The notes beneath the pieces are model-generated. The model saw nothing but the letters and a program-made list of their open reading frames with translations. It was not told the origin of the DNA and searched no databases. A stretch of 64,000 nt of DNA, from NCBI GenBank assembly GCA_963697455.1, contig CAVOOI010000015.1:1-64000 (forward strand). Direction: 5' to 3'. The position numbers and the translations under genes are program-made. Shown here in pieces: positions 51,871 through 61,542 of the stretch (position 1 is the stretch's first letter; the number at the start of each line of letters is the position of its first letter). This stretch comes from JAFEDN01 sp963697455 (GTDB lineage: Bacteria; Pseudomonadota; Gammaproteobacteria; Coxiellales; Coxiellaceae).

Positions 51871-51984
51871 TTAATTAAAGTAACATATCTTTAATATAAC
51901 CTCAGCGATCACTAATATCCCTAAAATTGCTGACAATACCTTTATTCGTCCTGGTTTACTCGGTGTTAATATAAGCTTTTTCAT
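51871..51984 (-). CDS. Small single-pass membrane peptide of 37 residues
   Basis: On the minus strand an ATG at 51984 follows a perfect ribosome-binding site GGAGG, seven bases upstream (GGAGGAAATAAA then ATG). The product starts MKKLILTPSKPGRIKVLSAI and continues with a hydrophobic helix (LGILVIAEVILKI) ending in CYFN. A basic N-terminus before one membrane helix predicts an N-in orientation. The remaining gap 51674-52253 has the repeat above and an AT-rich promoter for the next gene. No homologue is known to me. Candidate small protein; possible type I toxin-like or regulator of a membrane complex. Confidence 0.5.
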   Translation of the reverse strand: MKKLILTPSKPGRIKVLSAILGILVIAEVILKICYFN

Positions 51985-52253
51985 TTTATTTCCTCCATTT
52001 CCTATTAATATTTTACCTCTCATTCGAAAATATAGCGTATCCGGGGAGGCTTAGCGAAGGTGAGGGGTTAGTGTTTATACAATCCTGGTTGGCTATATTT
52101 GTTAACATATTGATAAATAACAACATAATTTCAGGGTTCAATACTTAGTTGTAGATTTGGGGGGCTAAGCACAAGTATTTCTCACTCGGGGTTCTTGTCT
52201 TTTCTCTGATAAGCTATACTTAAATGATATTGGATTAAAAAGGAGCCGCCGCT

Positions 52254-52595
52254 ATGATTAAAAAACCTGATTTATCCGCATTGACTAAAAAATTCGATCT
52301 TAACAGTATTGTGGGTGGGATTAAATCATTACTTTCTCAGGAAAGTGAAACCCCCGTGGTGGACCCTAGCGATGCGATAGGCGCTAAAATCGCGCAATTA
52401 AGCTTAATGACTCAGCAAATGGCCCATACTCATGCGCAGCTTGGCAAAGATCTCACCGCAGCTCATCATTTATTAAACGATCTTTTTAAAGATTTAGAAG
52501 CTTTGCGTAATCCCCCAGAAAAGCCACAAACCCCGGGGAGCTCTTCTTCTACGCAAAACGATGAGGAACCACCTGCTTCCAGCAATCCTCGCTGA
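52254..52595 (+). CDS. Hypothetical helical protein with disordered tail
   Basis: A 113-residue protein with a strong ribosome-binding site (AAGGAG, eight bases before the ATG). It starts with an amphipathic segment (LTKKFDLNSIVGGIKSLL), continues with a coiled-coil-like helix (IAQLSLMTQQMAHTHAQLGKDLTAAHHLL) and ends in a Pro/Ser/Glu-rich disordered tail. The layout is similar to small phasin-like or chaperone-like proteins, but there is no firm assignment. Stands alone between the small peptide and the convergent LysR gene. Confidence 0.55.
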   Translation: MIKKPDLSALTKKFDLNSIVGGIKSLLSQESETPVVDPSDAIGAKIAQLSLMTQQMAHTHAQLGKDLTAAHHLLNDLFKDLEALRNPPEKPQTPGSSSSTQNDEEPPASSNPR

Positions 52596-52663
52596 AGCGA
52601 GAACTGCTTCCTACTCTTCCCGCCCGCAAGGCATGGCTTATAGCGGAGCTTTAAGCCGGGTAT

Positions 52664-53551
52664 TTAATTTTTGAAAAAATCAACGAAACATTTAATCTTA
52701 GTAGGTACGTAACGGGATTGCTGATAATATAAATAAGTATTGATCTTGGGTTCTTGATGAAAGGAAAAAATTCTTTTTAGCTCGCCACTGGCTAACTTAG
52801 CTTGAGCAACAAAGTCGGGGGTAGAAGCAATCCCGGCGCCGTTAACCAGCATTTTAATAATAGAATCGGTATTATTCACTGTAACTACGCTTTTAAATTG
52901 AATCGAACGTTTTTCACATGCTTGTAATAATGGGTTTTTAGAATTTTGTGAATGCATTATATAACAATGATGTTTTAAATCCTCATAACTTTTTGGTTCT
53001 CCATACTTGGCAAGATAGGCAGGGGAGGCGCAAACAATCCGTTCCACTGAGCGCAGCGGGCGTTGTATCAAATTCAAAAGTTCGTCTTTGTTGGGTAACA
53101 TCGAAGCAGAAAATCCAAAAGCGATATCTATTGAATGCGTAGAAAGCGTTAAATTGGGAAATTGATCCGAGAACTGCAGATTCAATTCTAAATTAGGATG
53201 CTTCCCCAAAAAATCCGCTAAACGAGGAGTCAGTAGTTCTTGTCCTAGTCCTACGGTGCTAACTACTGAAAGCTTGCCGTGAGGCTCTTGCTGTAAAGAT
53301 TGAGCGTATTTATGAACGTCATCCATTTGTTGCTGAATTGTTTTTCCTTGTTGGTAAATTTCTTTGCCTACTTCTGTGAGAGTTAATTTCCGTGTCGACC
53401 TCATTAATAATGTTAAATTAAGCTCTTGTTCGAGTTGCGTAACTTGCTTATTAACCGCATTAGGAGATATTGACAATTTGTCTGCTGCCGCGCTAAAGCT
53501 TTTAGTTTCAGCGACCAAAACGTACATCATCAATTGACCAAAAAGATTCAT
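52664..53551 (-). CDS. LysR-family transcriptional regulator
   Basis: A 295-residue regulator. The winged helix-turn-helix is residues 1-60 (FVLVAETKSFSAAADKLSIS-PNAVNKQVTQLE) followed by the linker helix; the co-inducer-binding domain (about 90-290) begins GKLSVVSTVGLGQELLTPRL. Subtype resembles the AaeR/PecT group (LPNKDELLNLIQRPLRSVERIVCASPAYLAKYGEP). Target genes are probably divergent; upstream in that direction there is only the interrupted ankyrin gene 195 bases away, so the target is not clear. Confidence 0.93.
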   Translation of the reverse strand: MNLFGQLMMYVLVAETKSFSAAADKLSISPNAVNKQVTQLEQELNLTLLMRSTRKLTLTEVGKEIYQQGKTIQQQMDDVHKYAQSLQQEPHGKLSVVSTVGLGQELLTPRLADFLGKHPNLELNLQFSDQFPNLTLSTHSIDIAFGFSASMLPNKDELLNLIQRPLRSVERIVCASPAYLAKYGEPKSYEDLKHHCYIMHSQNSKNPLLQACEKRSIQFKSVVTVNNTDSIIKMLVNGAGIASTPDFVAQAKLASGELKRIFSFHQEPKINTYLYYQQSRYVPTKIKCFVDFFKN

Positions 53552-54036
53552 AGGTTATTCAGCACTTTTAGTGATAACAGTTATAACTCAAAACTTATTT
53601 TTCAAACGGCTTAAAGATGTCAAGCTTATCCTCAATAATTATCCAATAAGGGTAATTACGAAAACAACTCATTATAACAGATATTGTAAATTATCAGCAA
53701 GGTGTATAGTGTCACGACACACGTTGAAATTTATAAGAGGTAAATATGCATTTCATAAATAACATCGTACATGAAAAGAAGATAGGAATAGAATTATCGA
53801 GATCATCATATGAGGATCTCATTGAAAAAGGTAATGCCCGCTCCATTTATAACAAAACTATTTTGAATATATTACAAGATTTGGAAATAAGATCCCCTTC
53901 AGAAGCAGTATCAGCATCATCAGCCTTATTTATTTTATTATTAATAGCTGCTTGGACTTTTAAATGTGAAGTAGGTGAAATTGAGGATAATTTTATAGAC
54001 GTATTTCCATACGATGGCGACATAGTTCGTATGCTA

Positions 54037-55270
54037 TAGACTTTCAGAAAAAGATTTTGGTTTGCTAAGCTGTTGAAAATTATCAAAACATGTTAAAGTC
54101 CCTCCGTTCAACAAAGAAATTCAGGATTAAACCAAAAAATCTAATGGAGGGACACATTATGATAACATTTTCACTGAGGTTGTCAAAACAACAAAAATCG
54201 GTTCTTCAAAATGCATTAAAAAGAACAGAATCAGAAGGAGACTTGACCAAGGTCAAACGTATTTTATCAATTTTGATGCTAAATAAAGGATGTCTCGTGG
54301 CTGAGGTATCTGATATCTTGCAGGTAAATACAGAAAGTATTCGCCAATGGTTAAGAAAATATTTGGTAGAGGGGTTACGTGGTTTACGAAGTGGTAGCAG
54401 TCCCGGAAGACCTCCCAAGCTGAATAAGTCACAGCGTCGAGAGTTAGCTAAAGCGATTACAGAAGGATCTGAAAAACAGGGTTTCACGGGTTCTTGCTGG
54501 AGAACACCGATGATAAGGTACTGGATAAAAGAGAAGTTTGGAGTATTTTATAATACGCGTTATATCAGTGAATTATTACACAGTATGGGATTTAGTTTTC
54601 AGAAAGCAACCTTCATAGCGGATAAGTACGACGAAGACAAACGTAAAGAATGGGTTGAGAAAATATGGCCGGAAATACAAAAGAAAGCTGATAAAATAGG
54701 GGCTTATATTTTATTTGGAGATGAATGTTCTTTTCCTCAATGGGGTACATTGAGTTATACCTGGGCGATTAAAGGTAAACAACCCGTAGTTAAGACATCA
54801 GGAAATCGCAAAGCTTATAAAGTATTTGGCCTGATTGATTATTTCACGGGTCGATTTTTTTCGAAAGGACATGAGGGGAAATTAAATTCAGAAAGTTATA
54901 TTGAATTTTTAGAAATGGTTTTAAGTAAAACGCGAAAGCCAATTATTTTGATTCAAGACGGCGCACCCTATCATCGAGGAAAATTAGTGAAGCAATTTTT
55001 TAAGGATCATTCCGATAGAATAATTGTGTACAATTTACCGAGTTACTCGCCTGATTATAATCCTATAGAAAAGCTATGGAAAAAGATAAAAGAACAGGGA
55101 ACGCACTTAAAATATTTTCCAACATTTGAAGATTTGAAATCAAAAGTTAACGAAATGTTGATTAATTTTGGTGACTGGAGGGACGAAGTGACTTCTTTAT
55201 TTGGTTTTTATGATAAACTGGCGGCAGAATGAAGTTAAGATAATTTACAATGTATTTATCTGAAAAGCTA
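54037..55270 (+). mobile_element. IS630-family insertion sequence
   Basis: Terminal repeats read inward: left TAGACTTTCAGAAAAAGATT, right TAGCTTTTCAGATAAATACA, about 18 of 24 alike. TA dinucleotides flank both ends (54035-54036 and 55271-55272), the target duplication of this family. Length 1234 bp with one intact transposase. The element is inserted in the ankyrin-type gene, whose reading frame is restored on its removal. Confidence 0.88.
54159..55232 (+). CDS. IS630-family transposase
   Basis: A 357-residue DDE transposase starting at the ATG 54159 after GGAGG (nine bases). The N-terminal helix-turn-helix region (GCLVAEVSDILQVNTESIRQWL) binds the ends; the catalytic domain has FGDECSFPQWG (first Asp/Glu pair), IILIQDGAPYHRG (second Asp) and YSPDYNPIEKLWKKIK (final Glu), characteristic of IS630/Tc1 enzymes. 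No frame break, so it can be active. The ribosome-binding site pairs with an upstream GTCCCTCC (54098-54105), which may limit translation. Confidence 0.95.
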   Translation: MITFSLRLSKQQKSVLQNALKRTESEGDLTKVKRILSILMLNKGCLVAEVSDILQVNTESIRQWLRKYLVEGLRGLRSGSSPGRPPKLNKSQRRELAKAITEGSEKQGFTGSCWRTPMIRYWIKEKFGVFYNTRYISELLHSMGFSFQKATFIADKYDEDKRKEWVEKIWPEIQKKADKIGAYILFGDECSFPQWGTLSYTWAIKGKQPVVKTSGNRKAYKVFGLIDYFTGRFFSKGHEGKLNSESYIEFLEMVLSKTRKPIILIQDGAPYHRGKLVKQFFKDHSDRIIVYNLPSYSPDYNPIEKLWKKIKEQGTHLKYFPTFEDLKSKVNEMLINFGDWRDEVTSLFGFYDKLAAE

Positions 55271-57298
55271 TAGAAGATGTAAATCCAAGATCAACACTTG
55301 AGAAATATGTTAACTCTTATTTTAAAGTCAACCACTTGGCGTCTATAATAAAAACATTTCGGGAAGCTAAAGTCGAATTCAGTGAATATGAATTGAAAAC
55401 AAGCCATAGGATGCTTAAGGAATTATCGTGGAAGTATATAGAATTTCTGACAGTTTTTTCTAACTTTTATGAGTCTATTGAAATAACCAGAAAAAAAAAT
55501 AATATTTCATTAGAGGAAAATTTTCTAATAGGAATTGAAATATTTTCGCAAGTTTTGGTAATGGCTAAATCAGAACCAGAAATTGCTGAAAATGAGGCCT
55601 GTTTATTCCTGCTGAATAAAGATCTGCAGAAAATAAGAATTTCTGTGGAAAAAATTAAGAAAACTCATTTTAGTTTAAAAAGTTTTCTACAATCGTCTAT
55701 TGGTTTAGAAAAGAAAGCAATAGTTTCAGCTGTTGCTGCTAATGTTGATCAAATTTTATTTGAAACATGCCTAGATGCTGATCTTAATGAAATAAAAATT
55801 CTATTCGCTAATGAAAAAATTAAAATTACTTCGCAAGCCTTCTTTCATGCTTGCGCTACTGGTCAGGAGAAAATTGTCAGCTTTATCTGTTCAAAATTTT
55901 CTAGGGATAATATTGATATTTTAAATGATATAGTGGATGGTTTTACCCCTCTGATGATTGCAACAAAAAACGGTCATACCAAGGTGGTCAAATTGCTTCT
56001 ATCAAAACCTTATATAAAAAATTTGGAAGTTCATGGTCAAAACGCCCTCGCTTTGTGTAACAATGATACTATTAGAAATTTACTAACCCATCATTTTTAT
56101 CTAGAAAATAAGGATCACCAGGTTAAGGTTTATGTTTCTTCAGAAAAAGAACAGAAATATCCTCATCCTCTACCGGAAAGTACCCTCTCTTATCCAGAAA
56201 ATAAGGATCATCAGGCTGAGGTTTATTTTTCCTCAGTAAAAGAACAGAAATATCCTCAGATTCATAAATTATTGAAAAATTGTGAATCTTTAATAGGTGA
56301 ATTGCAAAATAATAAAATGGATCAAGCTGATAAAATTGCAAGATTACAAGTATTACGTACAGCCTTTGCTTCTTTAATTGCAAGCTCCGATAAAATTATA
56401 GATTCTTTTTTTAAAAATAATTATTTGAAGCAAAGTATTCCACAAGCCAGAATGTGTAAAGAGCATAAAAAAATAGTAAAAAAACTACAAGCATTAGAAA
56501 AAGAGTTATTGGAATTAAGCCGGCAACTTGCAGCTTTAATACCAGAAGAAAATGAAGATTTTCAAGAAATAAAACCGGTCGAAGAAAAAAATAATTTAAA
56601 AGTTGAAATAAAAAAAATGGGAGCTATAAAAGTAGAATTTGCAGGACGCATGGTTTCTAAAGCGGATGAAAATACGGTTCAGGATGAAATCAAACTCTCG
56701 CCTGTTTTTTCTAACATTATACCTGAGATTCAAGAATGTAAGAATTTAGATGAACAGAAAATCTTAAAAAATATGCAAATAGACGCCATTTTATATACGG
56801 TTATGCGACGGGCCATAGTTGAATTTGATAAGATTAGAACCGCTATCGTTCATGGACTCGGGTTATTATCGTTACAGCTTACTGCGCAGAATCTGGATGA
56901 AGAACATCAACGAATTCTTGAATTTGGAAAATGCTTTATGATATGGATCAATAAGTTAAATGATAAAGCTTTACAAGAAAATCCGTACTATAAAAAGCTA
57001 TCGCAACATGGATTCCGCCTGCAGTCCCAAAGAAAAAAGGGCGAAAGAGAGGAGATAAGCTTACACCAGCGTTGTATTTTCACTCTTACTTTAGCGACCA
57101 AAATAGTGGCATACGAAAATTATCCCGCTACCTCGTCCCCGGTGGTAGAGGGCATCAGAAAAAACGCCTTAAAATTAGCAAATATTCATATTCATGTATA
57201 CGGTTTACGCAATACTCTCTGGGGGAATAAGGGTGAAGCAATACTAGATCGACACTATCCAGATTATGAACCAACATCAACCCCTAAACTCAATCCAT

Positions 57299-57919
57299 TC
57301 ACGTAGACTGCGAGTGTAAGTGAAGTAAACGTTCTACCGTCGTAACTATAACTTGGGTGGTTTTATCCAGCTCGATATTGACGTGATCTCCAGTTTGTTT
57401 ATTGCCGAAGTTAGTAAGCCGAAGTGTTTCTGGAATCAAATGAATATCGAAAAATCCTTTAGAGTCGGTGTTGCCGACAGTTAAGCTAGAGCCATCCACC
57501 GCCACAAAGCCTTTCGGTAAAATGCATTTCATCCATTCTTGCGGACACTGCAAGGTCAAGCTTAAATTATTTTCGGAGCAGGAAACTTGGCTAACAGTGG
57601 CCATGCCGGTAATATGCCCGGCGATCTCATGGCCGCCGATTTCATCGCCATAACGTATGCTGCGTTCTACACTGACCCGGCGTCCTGCGGTTAGCTCGCC
57701 TAAGGTGGTTAACCGTAAAGTTTCAGCCATCGCAGTAAAACCAACCTCATGATCCTGAATAAAACTGACTGTTTGGCATACGCCGTCAATATTGACGCTA
57801 GCGCCTATTTTGAGTCCTTGCATGAGTTCTGAGTTCAGAGTAACGACATAATTAATAATCCCAGGTTTTTTTTCCACCCGAGAGACCACGAACAAACCTT
57901 GAGTAATGCCACTATACAT
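57299..57919 (-). CDS. ribE: Riboflavin synthase alpha subunit
   Basis: Riboflavin synthase dismutates two 6,7-dimethyl-8-ribityllumazine molecules. The 206-residue protein has two homologous lumazine-binding halves: the first begins MYSGITQGLFVVSRVEKKPG (usual MFTGI with Tyr for Phe) with GASVNIDGVCQTV, the second is around GHITGMATV and FVAVDGSSLTVGN. The Ser/Cys positions and GDEIGGHEIAGHI motif are present. Length typical (E. coli 213). It is a lone gene here, convergent with and overlapping the ankyrin-type gene by eight bases. Confidence 0.95.
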   Translation of the reverse strand: MYSGITQGLFVVSRVEKKPGIINYVVTLNSELMQGLKIGASVNIDGVCQTVSFIQDHEVGFTAMAETLRLTTLGELTAGRRVSVERSIRYGDEIGGHEIAGHITGMATVSQVSCSENNLSLTLQCPQEWMKCILPKGFVAVDGSSLTVGNTDSKGFFDIHLIPETLRLTNFGNKQTGDHVNIELDKTTQVIVTTVERLLHLHSQST

Positions 57920-58165
57920 GACGTTATTTTAATGCTTTCAATCTCAAAAAAATAGTAGTGGACGGAAGCTCTTGGGTGGGTGGTTCCAGGTAAATTTGCA
58001 TTTACCAGGCTTTATTATTAATTATATAATATATATAATACATAATATATATATGGTCAAGTGATATTGAAGTATACTTGCTGACGCTCTGAAGCTTGAA
58101 AGTTGGCTCATTAAGAATAACCTTGAAGTAATATGTCTTATATGTAATAATCAAAGGAAATAGCT

Positions 58166-58522
58166 ATGTGGGAAGTGGAATACACGGATGAGTTTGGTCA
58201 ATGGTGGGACACATTAAATGAAGCGGAACAAATTGATATCACCGCTTATGTTGGTTTGCTAGAAAAGCAGGGTGTACACTTGCCATTTCCTTATTCTTCC
58301 GGTGTGAGTAGCAGCAAATACCCACATATGCGTGAGTTGCGAGTGCAGCATCAAGGTGGTCCATACCGTATACTTTACGCCTTCGATCCCAGGCGCATCG
58401 CTATTTTGCTTGTTGGTGGCAGAAAAACTGGCGATGATCGCGGGTATGAGAAATATATAGCTAAAGCCAATAAATTGTATGAGGAACATTTAGCTACTTT
58501 AAAACGGGAAGCATTAGTATGA
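58166..58522 (+). CDS. higB: HigB-type toxin (RelE superfamily)
   Basis: A 118-residue protein of the phage-derived Gp49-like/HigB group: VEYTDEFGQWWDTLNEAEQ at the start, HMRELRVQHQGGPYRILYAFDPRRIAILLVGGRKTG and then a helix with YEKYIAKANKLYEEHL, as in HigB mRNA interferases. The conserved Arg in ELR, PYR and FDPRR would form the active site. It precedes its antitoxin, the toxin-first order usual for higBA, and the genes overlap by four bases. Upstream (58010-58060) is an extremely AT-rich stretch that may hold the promoter. Confidence 0.92.
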   Translation: MWEVEYTDEFGQWWDTLNEAEQIDITAYVGLLEKQGVHLPFPYSSGVSSSKYPHMRELRVQHQGGPYRILYAFDPRRIAILLVGGRKTGDDRGYEKYIAKANKLYEEHLATLKREALV

Positions 58523-58833
58523 GTAAGCCATTTAAAACTTTGACAACAAAAATGTCCACTGCAGCGAAGAATGCAGCGAAAAAAAAGACTCAGCGATTAT
58601 TGGCGGAAATGCCGCTGCAGGAACTGCGGCAAGCACGACAAATGAGCCAAGAAAAATTGGCAGAAGTATTAGCGACTAAGCAAGCCAATGTTTCACGGCT
58701 TGAGCGGCGTACAGATATGTATATTTCCACGCTGCGAAGCTATATTGAGGCCATGGGAGGAAAGTTGGAAATTATCGCACGCTTTCCCGATGGTGAAGTA
58801 CATGTCAATCAGTTTAGCCAAATTTCTGAGTAA
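58519..58833 (+). CDS. higA: HigA-type antitoxin (XRE family)
   Basis: A 104-residue antitoxin with an extended lysine-rich N-terminus and an XRE helix-turn-helix (about 50-90: LRQARQMSQEKLAEVLATKQANVSRLERRTDM). The end (LEIIARFPDGEVHVNQF) is typical of HigA partners of Gp49-type toxins. It would neutralise HigB and repress the operon. The gene overlaps the end of the convergent helicase gene by 20 bases. Confidence 0.92.
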   Translation: MSKPFKTLTTKMSTAAKNAAKKKTQRLLAEMPLQELRQARQMSQEKLAEVLATKQANVSRLERRTDMYISTLRSYIEAMGGKLEIIARFPDGEVHVNQFSQISE

Positions 58834-60928
58834 TCTTTAGATCGTGCTTTTGAGGATGAAACAAATGAGCAATGCTGGGGTTTTGTTTGAGTGATTCTAT
58901 AGGGGAATTTAATAATTGTTGAAACGGGGGTAAGGTTTTTAGGAGCTTTGCACCATAAGGTTTGCTATATAAACGCTTATCTAGAATAGTCACAATGCCG
59001 ATGTCGGTTTCCTGACGGATTAAGCGGCCAACATATTGTGCTAGCCGAATGGCGGTCGCGGGCAAAGTGGCTAATTCAAATGGATTGCGTTTATTTTGGG
59101 TCAGCCATTCATTGCGGGTTAATTCAATGGGTGTGGTTGGCACTGCAAACGGTAATTTATGGATAATCACATGCTGACAAAGATCAGCGGGCAAATCCAA
59201 GCCTTCGCCAAAGGAAGTTAATCCGAATAAAATCGAGCGGCGGCGCGCAGATATTTTATCTTTATGCGCGGATATCAACAAGGATTTGCCGAGTTGACCT
59301 TGCATCAAAATATCTGCTTGCAATGCGGTGGGCATGTCGGCGTAAATTTTTTCCATGGAAACTTTGCTGGTAAATAACACTAGAGTGCCGCCGTTCGGTA
59401 AGATCAGTTCAGGTAGTAATTCAGCAGTTTCTTTCCAGTGTTGAGTTTGTTCGCTGCCCTGTGGCGCGCTGCGCATTTTGGGTACGAATAAAACTGATTT
59501 ACGGTAATCAAAACAAGTCTCCAAGGCGAGTTCGGTGAGTTTGGTATGATTGTTAAGGCCAGTTTTGCGCCGGAAATCATTAAAATCACCTAAGCTGCGC
59601 AGAGTGGCGGAGCAGAGCAGAGCGCCAGCCGTCAGCTTATCCCAAAATAAATTCTTCAATTGCTGGCCGATGTTAATGGGCGAGGCATGACAAGTGTACT
59701 GATCGCGATGATTTTTTACAAACCAGCGCGCCAGCGGCGCCTCCTGCGCTTGCCGTGGTTGACAAAATAATTGAAAAGTTTGGGCAAGGCCATCGGCGCG
59801 GCTTTGGAAGAAACCAAATTGCGCTACCAATTTAGTGAGTAGCCGTTGCTTTTCAGGATCGTTGGTTGCAAGTTTCAGGCTGTCGGTAAAATCATCTAGC
59901 AAGCGCTGACATTCGCCGGCAAACCGTGTGCCAATTTGCTGAATGGGCTGAGCGAGCGCAAATAATTCACTCTGATTTTCTAAGCAGCGCCAGACATAAT
60001 CTTTATGACCATCTTCAATAAATAGATGAGAATTTTGTTTTAATAATTCCTGCAGAGTTTGTAATGCTTGGATCAATTGGCGGGTTTGTTCTTGCAAAGT
60101 AGTTTGCCGGGCTTCGGTAACCTGCCCACTTTGCACCGCTTTGTTGATGGCGCTGGTAAAAGGATTAATCCATTCTATGGAGTCCAGCAAGGGTGTAGAT
60201 TGAGCGAAATGATCCAAGGCTTTATCTGGGAAATGATGACATTCATCTATGACATAAACACTTTTGTCCATGCTGGGTAATAAGGCTCCGCCGCCCAGCG
60301 TTAAATCAGCCAGCAGCAAGCTGTGATTCGTGATGACAAAATCGGTTTGCTGCCATTTTTGCCGCGATTGATAAAATGCGCATTGTTGAAAGTAAGCGCA
60401 TAATTTACCACTGCAGCCAACGCTATCAGTGCTGACTTGCATCCATTGTGCATCAGTCACGGTCAAATTCAATTGATCGCGATCTCCGTCCCATTTGCCA
60501 TGGTTTAATAAAGTGCGGAGCTGCTCTTGGTAATCTTGAGAGCTAAAAATATCGATTTGTTGATCATCATTAAACAGTCGCGCATGGCAAACGTAGCGGC
60601 GGCGTCCTTTCGCTAGAGCAGTTCGAATATTGATGCCGAGTATTTTGGCGAGTAAAGGCAGATCTTTGGAAAATAACTGTTCTTGCAGGGCGATTGTGGC
60701 AGTGCTAATGACGATCACTTGCTTGTCAGTTTTAGCGAATAAAGCGGCGATGCTGTAACTGAGAGTTTTGCCGGTCCCGGTAGGTGCTTCTAAGCAAATA
60801 ATCTTTTCCCGGTGTAAAGCCGTATAAGCTTCCTGGATCATCGTCAATTGTGAAGATCGCTGGTGTAAGCCTGCCGCTACTAACTTTTTCGAAATCTGCT
60901 CAATGTCCATGGGGGAGGATATTAACAT
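58814..60928 (-). CDS. DinG/YoaA-family DNA helicase
   Basis: A 704-residue XPD-like superfamily 2 helicase. Walker A EAPTGTGKT (47-55), DECHH box in YVIDECHHF, and four cysteines at 113, 171, 176 and 182 that fit the [4Fe-4S] cluster between motifs Ia and II. Late motifs include GLTSFGEGLDLPADLC and QYVGRLIRQETDIGIVTILDKR. YoaA-like proteins help replication-fork repair; DinG resolves R-loops. YoaA appears nearer by the size and order, but the distinction is not certain. Start may be 60928 or the ATG at 60910. Convergent overlap with higA. Confidence 0.9.
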   Translation of the reverse strand: MLISSPMDIEQISKKLVAAGLHQRSSQLTMIQEAYTALHREKIICLEAPTGTGKTLSYSIAALFAKTDKQVIVISTATIALQEQLFSKDLPLLAKILGINIRTALAKGRRRYVCHARLFNDDQQIDIFSSQDYQEQLRTLLNHGKWDGDRDQLNLTVTDAQWMQVSTDSVGCSGKLCAYFQQCAFYQSRQKWQQTDFVITNHSLLLADLTLGGGALLPSMDKSVYVIDECHHFPDKALDHFAQSTPLLDSIEWINPFTSAINKAVQSGQVTEARQTTLQEQTRQLIQALQTLQELLKQNSHLFIEDGHKDYVWRCLENQSELFALAQPIQQIGTRFAGECQRLLDDFTDSLKLATNDPEKQRLLTKLVAQFGFFQSRADGLAQTFQLFCQPRQAQEAPLARWFVKNHRDQYTCHASPINIGQQLKNLFWDKLTAGALLCSATLRSLGDFNDFRRKTGLNNHTKLTELALETCFDYRKSVLFVPKMRSAPQGSEQTQHWKETAELLPELILPNGGTLVLFTSKVSMEKIYADMPTALQADILMQGQLGKSLLISAHKDKISARRRSILFGLTSFGEGLDLPADLCQHVIIHKLPFAVPTTPIELTRNEWLTQNKRNPFELATLPATAIRLAQYVGRLIRQETDIGIVTILDKRLYSKPYGAKLLKTLPPFQQLLNSPIESLKQNPSIAHLFHPQKHDLKITQKFG

Positions 60929-61013
60929 ACTCCTGTGGTTAGAATTAAGAATATTTTAATGTTGTTAGGGTAATATTTGTACCATTATTAAATTTAAAAA
61001 AGGTTTTAAAAAT

Positions 61014-61496
61014 ATGAAATCAAAAAAAGAAATAGATCTCACGTATGGTTCAATGGATCAGAAAGGCGTCACAATGGATGAAGATCGGGCAGTGGAATTG
61101 ATAAATTATATTAAAAGTTATTATGTAAAGAATATTGCGCCGCGAGGAGAAGGAACTAAAAATCAAGAAAAACGTAAAGGTATCAAAGATTTAGGCGAAA
61201 AAATCACTAGCGCTCTCCAATTTAAGAATCCTGTTGAAGATTATCAAACATTGAAAGAACAAATTAGGTCATTTTTCTCAGTTGCAAACTCTTGGCATCA
61301 GCAAGAAATTCAGAAGGGTGGGGTTACCGGATTACTGAGTTGGATAGCGGAGCCTTTCAATGGTAATTCGCCTACTCAAAGTACGCTGGAAAAATTAATT
61401 CTGGAACTCAGCAACCAATTAAATATACGAGATGGATCAAAAGAAAAATATTATCGAGAATTAGATCTGAGGATCTCTAGCTCACCAGGACAATAA
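61014..61496 (+). CDS. Hypothetical protein
   Basis: A 160-residue soluble protein with high charge. No signal peptide, no membrane helix. Mostly helical pattern; phrases such as DEDRAVELINYIKSYYVKNI, LGEKITSALQFKNPVEDYQT and SWHQQEIQKGGVTGLLSWIA do not match families I know. A weak ribosome-binding site AAAGG precedes the ATG. It lies divergently from the helicase gene. Similar small helical proteins with no homologues are common among candidate effectors in Legionellales, but that is only a guess. Confidence 0.5.
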   Translation: MKSKKEIDLTYGSMDQKGVTMDEDRAVELINYIKSYYVKNIAPRGEGTKNQEKRKGIKDLGEKITSALQFKNPVEDYQTLKEQIRSFFSVANSWHQQEIQKGGVTGLLSWIAEPFNGNSPTQSTLEKLILELSNQLNIRDGSKEKYYRELDLRISSSPGQ

Positions 61497-61542
61497 TTAA
61501 AGTAATATGGTAGAATAGCGCTGTCAATTCAGGAGGAGAAGT

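Larger units (their letters stand above)
53746..57306 (+). pseudogene. Large ankyrin-type protein gene interrupted by IS630
   Basis: The 5' part (53746-54036; start after AGAGG) and the 3' part (55273-57306) are one gene split by an IS630 element. Removing the IS with one TA copy joins CTA to GAAGATGTAAAT in frame, giving about 774 residues. Visible domains: an N-terminal helical part, ankyrin repeats in the middle (DGFTPLMIATKNGHTKVVKLLLSKP), a short internal duplication (ENKDHQVKVYVSSEKEQKYP and ENKDHQAEVYFSSVKEQKYP), a coiled coil with KKLQALEKELLELSRQLAAL, and a helical C-terminus. Probably a former host-directed effector. After insertion, the 3' part might still be made from a TTG at 55336, which is doubtful. 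It overlaps ribE by eight bases at the 3' end. Confidence 0.85.

Noticed and set aside
53571..53762. 63-codon plus-strand ORF between the LysR gene and the interrupted ankyrin gene
   Set aside because: No ribosome-binding site, basic composition without pattern, and it overlaps the promoter region and start of the ankyrin-type gene.
58010..58060. Replication origin in the AT-rich stretch before higB
   Set aside because: The TA repeats are short, there are no DnaA boxes that I can see nearby, and no replication gene adjoins it.
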